Source of the DNA: Catenaria anguillulae PL171
Taxonomy: Eukaryota > Blastocladiomycota > Blastocladiomycetes > Blastocladiales > Catenariaceae
Assembly (NCBI GenBank): GCA_002102555.1
Contig: MCFL01000264.1
Span: forward strand, 1 to 33,719
DNA: 33,719 bases
Reading direction: 5' to 3'
Shown: positions 1-15,391 of the stretch, piece by piece
Layout of the letters: each line of letters opens with the position of its first letter
Position numbering within the stretch: the first letter of the stretch is position 1
Translations under genes and position numbers: made by a program
The notes under the pieces: model-generated
What the model saw: only the letters and a program-made list of their open reading frames with translations
Told to the model about the DNA's origin: nothing
Database searches by the model: none

Positions 1-55
1 CATGTCGATCAGCACCGCCTTGAACGCCAATGGGCCGCTTTTTGGGCGTGGCCAT
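1..55 (-). CDS. possible N-terminus of a gene running off the left edge
   Basis: An ATG at 55 on the minus strand has a favourable context (A at -3, G at +4) and stays open to the window edge. It reads MATPKKRPIGVQGGADRH. The segment is too short to identify. It would lie in tandem with, and about 240 nt downstream of, the small membrane-protein gene at 292-774. It could equally be a chance ORF. Confidence 0.3.
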   Translation of the reverse strand, partial: MATPKKRPIGVQGGADRH

Positions 56-291
56 GATTGGCTATCCGAGGCGGAGGGGGTGGGCGGTTGCAACCCAAGT
101 GCCACGCTTGCCGAGTGTGGAACCGCCTCTGCCGTCGCTGCGTTGCCATATCTGCCACTACCAAACACTGAGCGATCTGTGGATTCTCTGCAGATGTCTG
201 GAGGCATGAAAGCGCAATGCGACTTCAGGCCGACTGCTCCCCATGTGTTTTGTATGCTGTGCCTCCGCGTGTCGTGGGTGAGCAGCTGGGA

Positions 292-774
292 TCATTCACT
301 GATGAATTCGGTTGAGATTGGGAGGAGGAACCAATCGAACATGAATCGGGCTGGCATGGTTGACGCTTCAGCCAGGGATGCCCCTGCTTCAGCACGGTCA
401 ATGCGCAAAAATTGTAACGAGAGTTTAACTACATTCATGATTGAGCGGCCAACCAGCCCGAAGACAACACCAATGCCACAAAAAATTGCGATTTGGGTCC
501 GCCTCGAAACCACTTCGTTCATCCCCACAGTAACCTCACTTGTGCTATGCTCAAGATGAAGCGCCTTGGACGTTCTCGTCAAAGAACATTGCGTAAATGA
601 CCGACAGTACGAAGAAGGACGAGGCGCCAATGTTGAAAGGAGCGACAGTTGGTCGTCCGTAACAAAATCGAGTGAAAGCATCTTGATGGCCTCTTGAGTT
701 TCGAGAATGTGAAAGCCGCGATTCGATGGCGGCGACGAGGCGTGCAAGACGTGATCTGCGACTGGGCATGGCAT
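292..774 (-). CDS. hypothetical small membrane protein, two exons
   Basis: Proposed exons are 774-611 and 544-292, joined across a 66-nt intron with donor GTACTG and acceptor CATAG. The frames match and the total is 417 nt (138 residues). The N-terminal half is soluble and predicted helical (around EAIKMLSLDF). After the junction there is one clear hydrophobic segment, about residues 75-94 (QIAIFCGIGVVFGLVGRSIM), rich in small residues and followed by basic and amphipathic sequence, so a single-pass membrane protein is likely. I do not recognise a family. The second frame over exon 1, which starts at an ATG at 769, is the main alternative. Support is only the donor type shared with the neighbouring genes, frame agreement and the hydrophobic segment. 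Confidence 0.4.
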   Translation of the reverse strand: MPCPVADHVLHASSPPSNRGFHILETQEAIKMLSLDFVTDDQLSLLSTLAPRPSSYCRSFTQCSLTRTSKALHLEHSTSEVTVGMNEVVSRRTQIAIFCGIGVVFGLVGRSIMNVVKLSLQFLRIDRAEAGASLAEASTMPARFMFDWFLLPISTEFISE

Positions 775-1866
775 GCGCAGGGGAAGGCGGATCAGGTCAG
801 CATTTCAACATTGGTATGCCGGTATGTTTGCTCAATGTAGAAAGCTATAGTACCTGGGAATCACAAGGCGAATGTGTGTGGACTGCCGTTTGCAATTGCA
901 GTCTGGACCTGTCTCACTTGCTCAACGTCTCAGCAACAGGCATGCACGCCACTGCCACAAGACCGTCGCACATACCAAAGCCCGCCAGCACCATGAAACA
1001 TGGAAACAAGTCGAATATGGGCGGGCGTCGCGATGAACGGCGCCGCGACCTGTTGAGCAAGTACCGCTCGCACTCCCCGGGCGGCTGCCAGAACTGAAGA
1101 TGGGATACCATGATTGCGAGTCGGTGACTGGCTTTTGGTGGCAAAGCTGATCGTTACCCTGAGGCTGGCATGGAGCCAAGGACCGAGCGAGACGGGAGGA
1201 ACTGACTCCAGTGCGGTTGCATCTGAGGCAGGGTATGGATCTTACGGAGATCCGCCATGGTATTGTTTACAGGGCAAATCCGCCTTTATGTACGGCTGGA
1301 AATTGGCACCCGTGCGGGTTGAATGTCTTCGCGTCAAGCCGTTGGTTGCCAAAGGTGAGGTTTTGAATAGATCCATGAGTGTGCATTTCGCTATTGCTGG
1401 GCTGTCCGTACCGCCTCGTGCCGTCTTGCCGACCTCGGGCGCTCTGTCGCCAATCATGGTCGGCACTGGGTAAATACAGGCATGGCAGCAGAAGGGCCTC
1501 GACCGAAGGTTCCACATAAGTAAATATCTCCAATGGAATTGAACGCAAAACCATTTCACACCCGAAACATATGTTCAACTGCAAGTATATCTTCCTCTAC
1601 ATTTCTTCCACCGCCTCGGTGGGCTTTTCACCATATGCTGTCTCAGGACGCTCCTGATCTCTCGGCCCCACTCTATCCGCCGATTGAGAGCATGGCTCAC
1701 GACGATGGCTGGCCGGGAGACAGCGCAAAACGGAACTGAGCAAAGTAGGTAGGGTCAGGTGGCCGTCCGTGCGAGACAGGCATGGACCGGCAGCTGGAGC
1801 GTGCGACGGAGAGGCAGCGAATGCATCAAAACAATCAAACATTAATATGTACATCGTCAAGCATCC
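775..1866. other. intergenic stretch, no gene supported
   Basis: Several ORFs of 60-120 codons occur here on both strands. None shows family motifs, a hydrophobic pattern or a coherent splice model. It presumably holds the promoter of the small membrane-protein gene and the 3' UTR of the TB2-family gene. Confidence 0.4.
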
Positions 1867-2667
1867 TCAGTCCATTTCTGGCGAATACGATCCTGGTGAA
1901 GACTCGACTGGCACATTTGCCCGAGTGCTGCGAGCCTGAGAGCGTGCCCAAGTGGGCATAGTGCCCGATGCGGCGTTTGGCAACGATGCCGAGGCAGCCG
2001 CATCCCAAGCGGCGCGATCCGACTCTTCTTCAAACTCGTCTTCGGCCTGCATGGGTGCGTGCGGCATGGCGGCCAGTGCACGGTATTGCGCATATGCCTT
2101 GGCAGCGACGGCCAGCAGGCGAGCGAGGGCACGTTGTGGGTACTACACACGAGCAGTGGATGATGTTGAAGGTCCGCCATCAAGTCAAATTCATGTCATT
2201 TCGGCGTCAGCCATCCGCTAGAGGGGGAGGGGCATATGCGTACGACTGAAATCCACAGCTCAATCACTTTCTGATACCGCCGAAACCATGGCCGCAGCCG
2301 TTGTGTGAACAGGACGTAAGTGCCGAGATGCTTGGTGAGCATGAGCATGGCAAGTACGAGGAACTTGGCCGAATTATAGAATGGGACCAAGCGAAGCATG
2401 CGGTCGCCAACTCGTTCGCCTGCGCCGAGGCAGACGAGTGTGACCCAAAAGATGAGGTGGCTGCGCAGCTCTTGCGGCGTTGGCGGCTGATGAGCGGGCG
2501 CGTTTGACGACGACCGAGGCGGAGCGAGGACAGTCATTGTCGAATAGAGGGACGATAGGACACTGGGAAAGGAATTAGAGAGGTTATTGGTGTGCTTGTC
2601 AAGTCAGGGCGGCGCAACAGTAATGTGCATACAAGTACGTCCGACTGGCCTTGTAAAGAGCGCCCAT
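1867..2667 (-). CDS. TB2/DP1/HVA22 (REEP-like) ER membrane-shaping protein
   Basis: Proposed exons are 2667-2639, 2562-2244 and 2142-1867 (624 nt, 207 residues), with introns of 76 and 101 nt (donors GTACTT and GTACGC). Exon 2 carries the TB2/DP1/HVA22 core: FWVTLVCLGAGERVGD, then LRLVPFYNSAKFLVLAML, then RLRPWFRRYQKVIE. This matches the family pattern of a hairpin hydrophobic region, WFPFYY-K and a basic R-F/Y-KxIE end. Family members (yeast Yop1, animal REEP5, plant HVA22) insert as hairpins and curve tubular ER. The C-terminal exon is hydrophilic and acidic (QAEDEFEEESDRAAWDA) with an Ala/Ser-rich tail. The usual N-terminal YPAY-SYKA motif is not evident, so exon 1 is uncertain and an ATG at 2537 inside exon 2 is the alternative start. 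The family call is much firmer than the exact ends. Confidence 0.62.
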
Positions 2668-3294
2668 GGTGACCTTCTGAATGTGTTGGCGACAGTATGG
2701 GAATCTTGGGCAGAAGGCGCTACAGATCGCTTTCACTGAATCTCAGCGTATTGAGAGACTTTTCATTGACTGTGACGGTAAAATTGATATGCACATACGT
2801 CGTCCAATCTCCCCAATACTGGAAGTGAGCTGATATTCAGCGTGGTTACCGAGCTGATATTCAGCGTGGTTACCCCAATATGTAATGCAAGCAACAGGAT
2901 CGACAGACATGGCGCATCGGGGCTCCACTCCTCTGCATCTATCTCGACTTCACGTCTTTTTCTCTCATCCCGATGTCCTCGTCTCGTCGCTGTGGCTGCT
3001 CCCAAGGTGACGATGTTTGGCGAACCACAAAGTATTGTCAATAACGCAAGAGGGCGCAACATACTGTACCCAGTGGTGTAGGCGCGAGTTGGCATTGCTT
3101 GCCATGAGGCGTGGAGTCGCCCTGTGCCGATGCAAGTGTTTCGAATCGTTATTCATTCCCAGCTCAGATCTCTCACAGACGCGTCAACAATACCATGACG
3201 ACGCTCAATTCATTTCATGAGAAGTTTTCTCACTGTTACTCCCCATCTAGACTTTGCAACTCCCGGCAAAAGGACCTCAACACTCGACCCCAAC
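2668..3294. other. intergenic region between divergent genes
   Basis: This lies between the start of the TB2-family gene (minus) and the start of the Rho-type GTPase (plus), so it should hold both promoters. Apart from a perfect 24-bp tandem duplication at 2827-2874 I see no gene or recognisable element. Confidence 0.5.
2827..2874. repeat. perfect 24-bp tandem duplication
   Basis: The unit at 2827-2850 is repeated exactly at 2851-2874. It begins GAGCTGATATTCAGC and ends GTGGTTACC. Two identical copies imply a recent duplication. It sits in the intergenic region between divergent genes. Confidence 0.9.
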
Positions 3295-4268
3295 ATGCCT
3301 CCCAGTCAAGTTCGCAAAAAGCTCGTCGTGGTCGGAGATGGTGGAATTGGCAAGTCCGCACTTCTCATGACCTACGCGCAAAAGACGTTTCCTACTGTAT
3401 GTAATAGTGCGTGCCGCCCAGCTATGGTCAAGGCACTCACCCAAGTGTGTGCATGTGTGCGGGTTGATCCAACAGACGTATTGTCCGACCGTGTTTGAAA
3501 ACTACACTGTCACACCAGCAACCAAGTCGGGCAAGCGCATCGAACTGTCGCTTTGGGATACTGGTGCGGACACCTTACTCTCCGCTTACCCGTGCTCGTT
3601 GCAATCATCGATGCATTCAGCGGCTGACACCACCGCACGTACCACTCTTGCAGCGGGACAAGAAGACTATGACCGGTTGCGCCCATTGTCGTACCCGGAT
3701 ACTGATGTCGTCCTAATTTGCTTTGCTTTGGGCGGGCTCATTCCATCGACGGATGGATCGGGATCGACTTCGGACTGCAAAATGACCTATTCCAACGTCC
3801 TGCACAAGGTACACGTGGACGGGGGTTTTCTTGACGATGAGGCATCCACCGCCATATTGAACTCACAAGGTGTGGTTGTGTCCGTCTTTCCTACAGTGGT
3901 ATCCCGAGGTTAGCCATTTCTGCCCCAATGTGCCCATTATCTTGGTCGGAACAAAGAAGGACTTGCGTGAGGAGGCCCTAAACACGGGGTCGACCTTGTT
4001 TATTCCCAAGGAACATGTACGCTACATGTCACCATTGCCGCCAACACTTGTAAGCTTAGCTCAACACCACCGCACCACACATTCTTCCTCGTGTTTTGCT
4101 CAACAGGGCGAAATTCTTGCAGGCCAAGTCAAGGCTGTAGCGTACTATGAGGTCTCGGCGCTCAAGTGGGAGCCGCAAGAAATGGATGAGTTCTTTACCA
4201 ACATTTGCGAGGTTGCAATTAAGGGCGAAGCGGCAAGGAAGAAGGGTGCTGGCTGTTTGGTCATGTAA
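3295..4268 (+). CDS. Rho-family small GTPase, five exons
   Basis: Exons: 3295-3396, 3476-3563, 3654-3808, 3897-4016 and 4107-4268 (627 nt, 208 residues; introns 79-90 nt). The G boxes are intact: P-loop GDGGIGKS (residues 14-21), switch [10 protein letters not shown] (36-44), switch [19 protein letters not shown] (62-78), VGTKKDL (132-138) and VSAL near residue 174. The switch I sequence and TKxD form are Rho-type, not Ras or Rab. The C-terminus [10 protein letters not shown] has a CaaX box; a final Met usually favours farnesylation. Such GTPases act at the plasma membrane in polarity, actin and cell-wall control. Oddities: about 14 extra residues between CFA and NVLHKW (about residues 89-110), and a short Rho insert region (about 138-156). 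The P-loop resembles Ras (GGIGKS) more than Rho (GACGKT). The exact Rho/Rac/Cdc42 subclass cannot be fixed by eye. Confidence 0.9.
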
Positions 4269-5158
4269 ACATCTCTTTTCGTTTGGCTTCTCTCTGCCTC
4301 AATCTACCGCCTCTCACTTGGCCACCGACCCCGACTTGTTAAGATTCATATCCCTATGTTCTTGCTCTAGCCATCATTTCTCGCTTGTCCCACCTGTAAT
4401 TCCTCGATAACCCCCTCAATGCTCCGTTCCCACACCCTGATTATCCGACTATGCCTGACTATGCCTCGTTCCACACTGTTCTTGTGCTCCGTGTTTTGAT
4501 TTCGCAAATCGATCTCTATTTGTTTCCTGAAGACCTTGCTGCAACTGCAATATCTTGTACTAGCGAATGAAAGTCTGCGAATACGTACGTGCCAGTAGTT
4601 CTCCTGGGAGGCTGGTACAGACGCAATGGCATTGCGGCCACGTCACAGCTGGCAGCATCGTTCACTGGCATTCTCCCCTTCTTGCCTGTGACGCACGACT
4701 TCCCGCCAAGGTAAACAGAAGAGCATCCAACTGCACTCTGCCACGAGTGCATGCCAAGACCGAAGGATGTGAACTGACTCATTTCGTTGCGGGAAAAACG
4801 GGTTGGCGCGTGCCACTGAAGTGCGCACCCAATCCCTAATTTATCCGCAATTGCGAGCTCAAGTGCATGTGTGAAGCAGTGCTGAGTTGTTCGCGCAGAT
4901 TGCTTCCAGATGAAATGGGGGCAACCCAAAGGCAATTCCAGAGTTCACACCCCAGATGGCGAAGGTCGTGACGCTTCATCTCAGTTGACGTACGCAATAA
5001 AGTGATATTGAAGGGTACAAATACGTCCGCGTTCCCCCTCTCGCCGCCCAGCGCCTGAACTTTTTTCCAAAACTAATTCATATTTACCTTGGACGTCTAC
5101 ACAAACCATCCGTCAACGCCACACGTCATATATCCAACACACTCACATCAAGTGCATC
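4269..5158. other. intergenic region, 3' UTR of the GTPase and promoter of the oxidoreductase
   Basis: The first 250 nt are pyrimidine-rich and look like a 3' UTR. ORFs of 60-139 codons around 4516-4935 show no family features. The last 150 nt before 5159 lack stable structure that I can see and end in a C/A-rich leader, which suits a fungal 5' UTR. Confidence 0.5.
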
Positions 5159-6220
5159 ATGACCACTCCCACTATCCCGACCACCATGCGTGCCATTTCC
5201 TTGCCCGCATACGGGGGCCCCGAAGTCCTCGTCGTGGCCGCTGACCACCCGGTCCCGAAACCCAAGCCCAACCAAGTCCTCGTCCGCGTCATTGCTGCCG
5301 CCGTCAACGCTGCCGACTGGCACATTATGCGCGGCGATCCAAAAGCAGCACGCCTTGCGTTTGGCCTGACGCGCCCCTCGCCGGGCACTGTCCTTGGCAA
5401 TGATTTTGCAGGCACAATTGTGGCCGTTGGCGAAAAGGTCAAGGACTGGAGCATTGGCGACAGCGTGTGGGGTGCCGTCACGCCCGGCGCTTATGCCGAG
5501 TACGTTGCCGTGCCCGAAACAGACATTGCGCGCGTTCCGAAAGGGTGGACGTATGCCGAGGCTGCCACGTTGAGTACGGCCGGGATCACGGCCGTGGGTG
5601 CCGTGCGCGATAATGCCCAAGTCAAGGATGGGGATCACGTGCTTGTCAATGGCGCATCGAGTGGTGTCGGCATGTTTGCCGTGCAAATCGCAAAGGCGTT
5701 CGGGGCAGCACGTGTCGTGGGCGTGTGCTCGGGGAAAAATGCCGCCATGGTGTCTGGGCTGGGCGCAGATAGCATCATCGATTACACGCAAGAGTCGTGC
5801 GTGGCGATGCCGGCCCAGAAACCCGCAGATTGGAAGCCATACGATTCCGTGGTGGACATTATCGGCAACCATCCTTATGCCAAGTATCGGCCGTTGCTTG
5901 CCAGCAAGGGCAAGTGGGTGTCTGTTGGCGGACCGGGCGGCGGTTTCCTGGGCCACACCTCGACGGCTTTAGGAAACATGCTTGGGTCCACGTTTTCCAG
6001 CCAAAAGGCGGTCATGTGTACTGGTTTCACGAATCAAAAGGATACCCTGTTCCTGGAAAAGCTGGCAAACGAGGGCAAGATTCGCACCGTCATTCAGAAG
6101 CGGTACCCACTCGACCAAACACCGGAAGCTATCAAGGTGCTGGAGACGGGGAGGATTGCAGGCAAGATTGTCATTGAGGTAGATAAGGCTCGTGTTGACG
6201 AAAAGCCGTATCCCGCCTGA
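5159..6220 (+). CDS. zinc-free MDR NAD(P)H oxidoreductase (quinone oxidoreductase-like)
   Basis: A single open frame of 353 residues without introns. The N-terminal GroES-like half has MRAISLPAYGGPEVL at about 10-24, QVLVRVIAAAVNAADW at about 39-54 and VLGNDFAGTIVAVG at about 79-92. The Rossmann half has DHVLVNGASSGVGMFAVQIA at about 159-178, which carries the NAD(P)H-binding loop. Structural and catalytic zinc ligands of classical alcohol dehydrogenases are absent. This fits the QOR / zeta-crystallin / RTN4IP1 branch of the MDR superfamily, which usually reduces quinones or enones with NADPH; the substrate cannot be told. The start at 5159 has a good context; an ATG at 5186 would remove a nine-residue Thr/Pro leader. 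Lack of introns, unlike every other confident gene here, permits but does not prove bacterial origin. A long antisense frame over 5126-5956 is a composition shadow. Confidence 0.9.
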   Translation: MTTPTIPTTMRAISLPAYGGPEVLVVAADHPVPKPKPNQVLVRVIAAAVNAADWHIMRGDPKAARLAFGLTRPSPGTVLGNDFAGTIVAVGEKVKDWSIGDSVWGAVTPGAYAEYVAVPETDIARVPKGWTYAEAATLSTAGITAVGAVRDNAQVKDGDHVLVNGASSGVGMFAVQIAKAFGAARVVGVCSGKNAAMVSGLGADSIIDYTQESCVAMPAQKPADWKPYDSVVDIIGNHPYAKYRPLLASKGKWVSVGGPGGGFLGHTSTALGNMLGSTFSSQKAVMCTGFTNQKDTLFLEKLANEGKIRTVIQKRYPLDQTPEAIKVLETGRIAGKIVIEVDKARVDEKPYPA

Positions 6221-6945
6221 AAAGTGTGCTTATCTGCAGTCGAATAGGTCATTTGTTGTTTGTCGTTTTCTCTGTTCGTCATTCAGCAGTACATATTTGC
6301 GTCTTCTCACATAGCCCGTGTTTACATTCATAGAGAGCCTGATCGGTGTCCATGACATGTCCGGTTTGATGCCACCACCGCCACCCACTCGCTGTGCCTC
6401 GGTGAGGTAAAAAAACGGTTACTGCCCGTCCCACAGCATGCCGCCAAAAGCCGTGTGGCGGAAAAGACCGCAAAATCCAACCACTCAATCGGGCAACCAC
6501 ATCGAGAACAACGGGCCGTCGGCAGAACCTGCGCGGGACAACTTCCGGCACATTATTAACGGCTGAAGTGCTCATTTGCTTCACATGATGCCGCCATCTC
6601 TGCGAGAAAACCGCAGATCAGTCAATCATCGATTGCAGACGGCCCGGTCATGCATCCGGCCAGTGCCGCGCCAGCACCATCCTTGACGTCAATGTCGCCG
6701 AATCCCGCGGTCACAGCGATCGAGAGTCTCTGCAACCATCACCACTCCATGCAATCCTCACATGCCCGGCCCACGTATTTATACGCCTCGCTCGCCCATC
6801 CACCCGCTGTTTCCTCCTGCCGGCCTTGACGCTCTTCCATTGGCATTAATCGAACGCAGTAATAGCTCCAAGTACTTCCAATACCCGCCATTTTCGCCTC
6901 TCACAATCTCCCCAGACCGGTCCACACGCCCGTGGTCGCCAACCA
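6221..6945. other. intergenic region upstream of the ABC transporter
   Basis: No supported gene. A TATA-like stretch (TATTTATA, 6777-6784) lies about 160 nt before the transporter ATG, and the last 100 nt are C-rich, as expected of a core promoter and leader. A 101-codon minus-strand frame at 6279-6584 has no recognisable features. Confidence 0.4.
6777..6784 (+). promoter_or_regulatory. TATA-like element upstream of the ABC transporter
   Basis: The sequence TATTTATA stands out in an otherwise GC-rich region, 162 nt before the ATG of the transporter. Position and composition suit a core promoter, but no transcription start is known. Confidence 0.25.
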
Positions 6946-12311
<5,366 letters not shown>

Positions 12312-15300
12312 ACGTGATGGGTTGTCCTTTGATGTGAATTGCATTGCATTCGCCCTGTAGCATTAATAACTGTATTCCCCTCTCAAGTTCAGTTTTGCCT
12401 ATTCTCTTGCATATAATTTTTCCTTGGCCGTCAAAACTATCTCGGCGTTGGTGCTCGCACCCACACTGTCAATGCGATTCTCGAAGCATGCTGAACAACG
12501 AAACATGTCACAATGGCTGCGAAGTCGTTTCACCGGCTGAGCGGACATCTACTGAATGGAGAATGAAAATGCACTGAAAATGGGACAAAAACAGATCAAG
12601 CTGCAACGTGTTTGCCCTAATGCGGGAGAAGCTGTCGTCACCCTACAGCAGTCAGCAGGTCAGCCATGTGTTCTTGGTTGTATTTTCATGTTGAGACCAA
12701 AACCCACGGACCTCAGGGACCACCTCTCGTCAGTTACACAGGAGCGGCCATTTCGTGAGCGTAAAACGAATGGACGGTACCCATGGGCTGAAGCTGGCCT
12801 ACATTTGAAACCGAGCGAGTCGAAAATGATGGCCGGGGTCGGGGAAGAGCAAACATGGAGTGAGAACGTTCGCTTTCAGTTGAGAGGGCATACGTACGAC
12901 CCCGACGTCCCACCAATTATGAATTCTAGAGTAGTATCGCGTGCGTTAGGTCCTCGGGGTCAGTGAAAAATCGAATCGTGTGCACTTGGCGAGGGACTCG
13001 GGGAATCCCAATCGGCAGAAGGTACTTTGCGTTCTACTTGTCCTGACCCATGACCATGCGTACCAGGCTGATCGTACTTCACCTGGTGCTTGCCTGCCCT
13101 TGCTCCGAGCCGGAATTCAATAGCTCTACCGCCGTCCTCTGTCGGCCGCCAATCGCGCACGTGGCATGAGTAGACGCGTGAAACCCGATCAAAATGCACA
13201 AAAATAGGGGAGGTGAAGCTGAAAAAAGGGAGCTCAGCTTGCCGATGTGTCGCGGATTGAAAAGCGTTGGCTGTGGACGGTGGAGGGGGCAAGCACTGTG
13301 TGTGCGCAGTGGCAAGAGCAAACGATTGTGGTGAGGGACGCGTTGTGTTGAAAGGCCCAGATGCGTGACGTTGGGCCATGTGGACGCATTGATCAGGTGT
13401 GCTTGATCATGCCGACAGCAGGTGCTGACAGGACACATGGGAGTGTAGTAGTGCAAGGAGAGGTAAGGAGGGGTTTGTAGCGTATTGTCAGGGCGTGCTA
13501 TTCCTTTGTTTGTCTCGACACGGCATCGATCGAGCAGGGAAGTCACGCCGGTCGATTGTGAGCGAAGCGGAGGGGTCTCGGCGGTTTAAAGAGCGAGTGG
13601 TCGAATGAACATGTGAGCAAATCAGAATGTATTCTGCTCGCCTCGCGCGCAGTGCACTCTCAGACAACTTGGTGCATTTTGCGGTGACCGAAAAGGTTTG
13701 GGGGGTTGAGCTCCCAAGGACCGATTGTTGATGATTGGTCCATCTCGTCCCCGGACAATTGCCGAGCTTTCCTGCTTCAAGCGCAATTCTTTACTCAATA
13801 TGTGCTGCAACACTTGTTTTCTGTTTACTGACTTGTTGAGCGAGTGTCGTTGGAGTCAACAATCGAACGCAACACGATCAGACAAGACGCGACACAGTGT
13901 GGGGCGGCAACATCCACGTCGTGTCACCCGTCACCAAACTGCACGGAAGCACGTTTGAGAAGTTGATTCATTGGTCGACGGGTACTATGATGCTAGAGAC
14001 ACACAAGGGAAGATGGGAAATTCGATGGGGAAACGAGGAAAAACATTGCGAAAGGTGGTGATGTACAACAAACAGTGCGAATGGTTTCAAAATCGGCCAG
14101 ACAATTTCAATCGGATATTGGCGACGAAATTACGATGCAGCTTGGCGGAAATGCAATTTGTCGGTTCCAGCAGGCGGCGCAACGCCAACAAGGGCCGCAG
14201 CCATCGTGCGACGAATCAAGCAAGTGGGCGCACTGTCCTACATTTTCCAAATGCCAGGTAAGCCAGAACCCGGGCCTGGGAAGAAAAACGTGATGGCCCA
14301 TGAACGTACCAAGGCACATGGTCTCTCTGTCACCACCTTTGGAGGAAGTGAGTCAAGATGAAATCATGGTCATGCTGACTTGCCCTTGGGCTCAGCATGA
14401 TCCGAAGGAAGCGCGGGCGAGGGAGGACGAGTGATGTGGATGGGCATGATGGGCTGGTTGAGACCATGCAGCAAGGTAAAGTGAGGGCCCAAGGCCGGTT
14501 GAGGAGGGCCTGGGGGGAGGTAAAAAGGAGAAGGCCGGGCGTGGGCGCGGCGGTCAGTGTCTCATCGGAGGTTTGCAAAATGTGTGCGGATTGGCGTCAC
14601 AGGGGCGGTTTCAGGGGTATGTCACCATCGTTCGGCGGCGTGGATCACCAACGACAGCGTGCACAAGAATACGTACGGCGGTGTCCAACGAGGGGCGCAT
14701 TGGGGCACTGTCCGGGAAGATTGCGAGCTGTCATGGTGCGATACGAGTGGATTTGTATTGGATGGTGGCAGTAGAGTGACAGGCAATCATTTTCGAGAGG
14801 GTAGCTCCAGTGATCGCCGCCACCTTGGCCTCCAAACTCAAGTGCAGGACAATGTGGCAGGGTCGAGTCAGGCGTCAAAGTGTTGAAAGTCATTATGAGG
14901 AAAGTTCAAAATATCTCAATAATGGATTGGCAATCGATTCTCAAGCAGAGCATTTGGATGGTGGGCGACTGCATTTTATACCCCCGACGATGACAAACTC
15001 CCATTGACGTCTGACTCACCTTCACGACGCGTCGACAAGCTGTACTGAGATGCAGTCCAATCGGATCCAATCCAAGGAGCTGACGCATTACAGCATCACC
15101 ACGGTAGACGACGGATCGACGGCCCTGTGCGCTGGTCGGGTGTTCCGCTGCGACACTGCTCACTGCATACCACTGGAACTGCAGTCCACATTCGGGTGGG
15201 AACCAAACAACGCAATCAATACGAAATTGATACTTGATTCGTTTGCAATCCAACCTCCGGACGAAAATTGCGTTGCCGTGAAGGCGTGAACCGACTCAGC

Positions 15301-15331
15301 ACGTGTCAGAGAGTTCGCTCGCCTCTCTAGT

Positions 15332-15391
<60 letters not shown>

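Noticed and set aside
551-769. Resemblance of YGRPTVAPFNI to the YGKxVxxPLN motif of GT22 mannosyltransferases (ALG9 type)
   Set aside because: Only about ten residues fit, the following sequence does not, and another frame gives a better two-exon model with a membrane segment.
5126-5956. 276-codon minus-strand ORF
   Set aside because: Antisense to the oxidoreductase; its residue content (many His, Arg, Gly) and lack of motifs mark it as a codon-bias shadow.
13079-13546. 155-codon minus-strand ORF in the gene-poor region
   Set aside because: It begins at GTG rather than ATG, has no recognisable motifs and no supporting splice sites.
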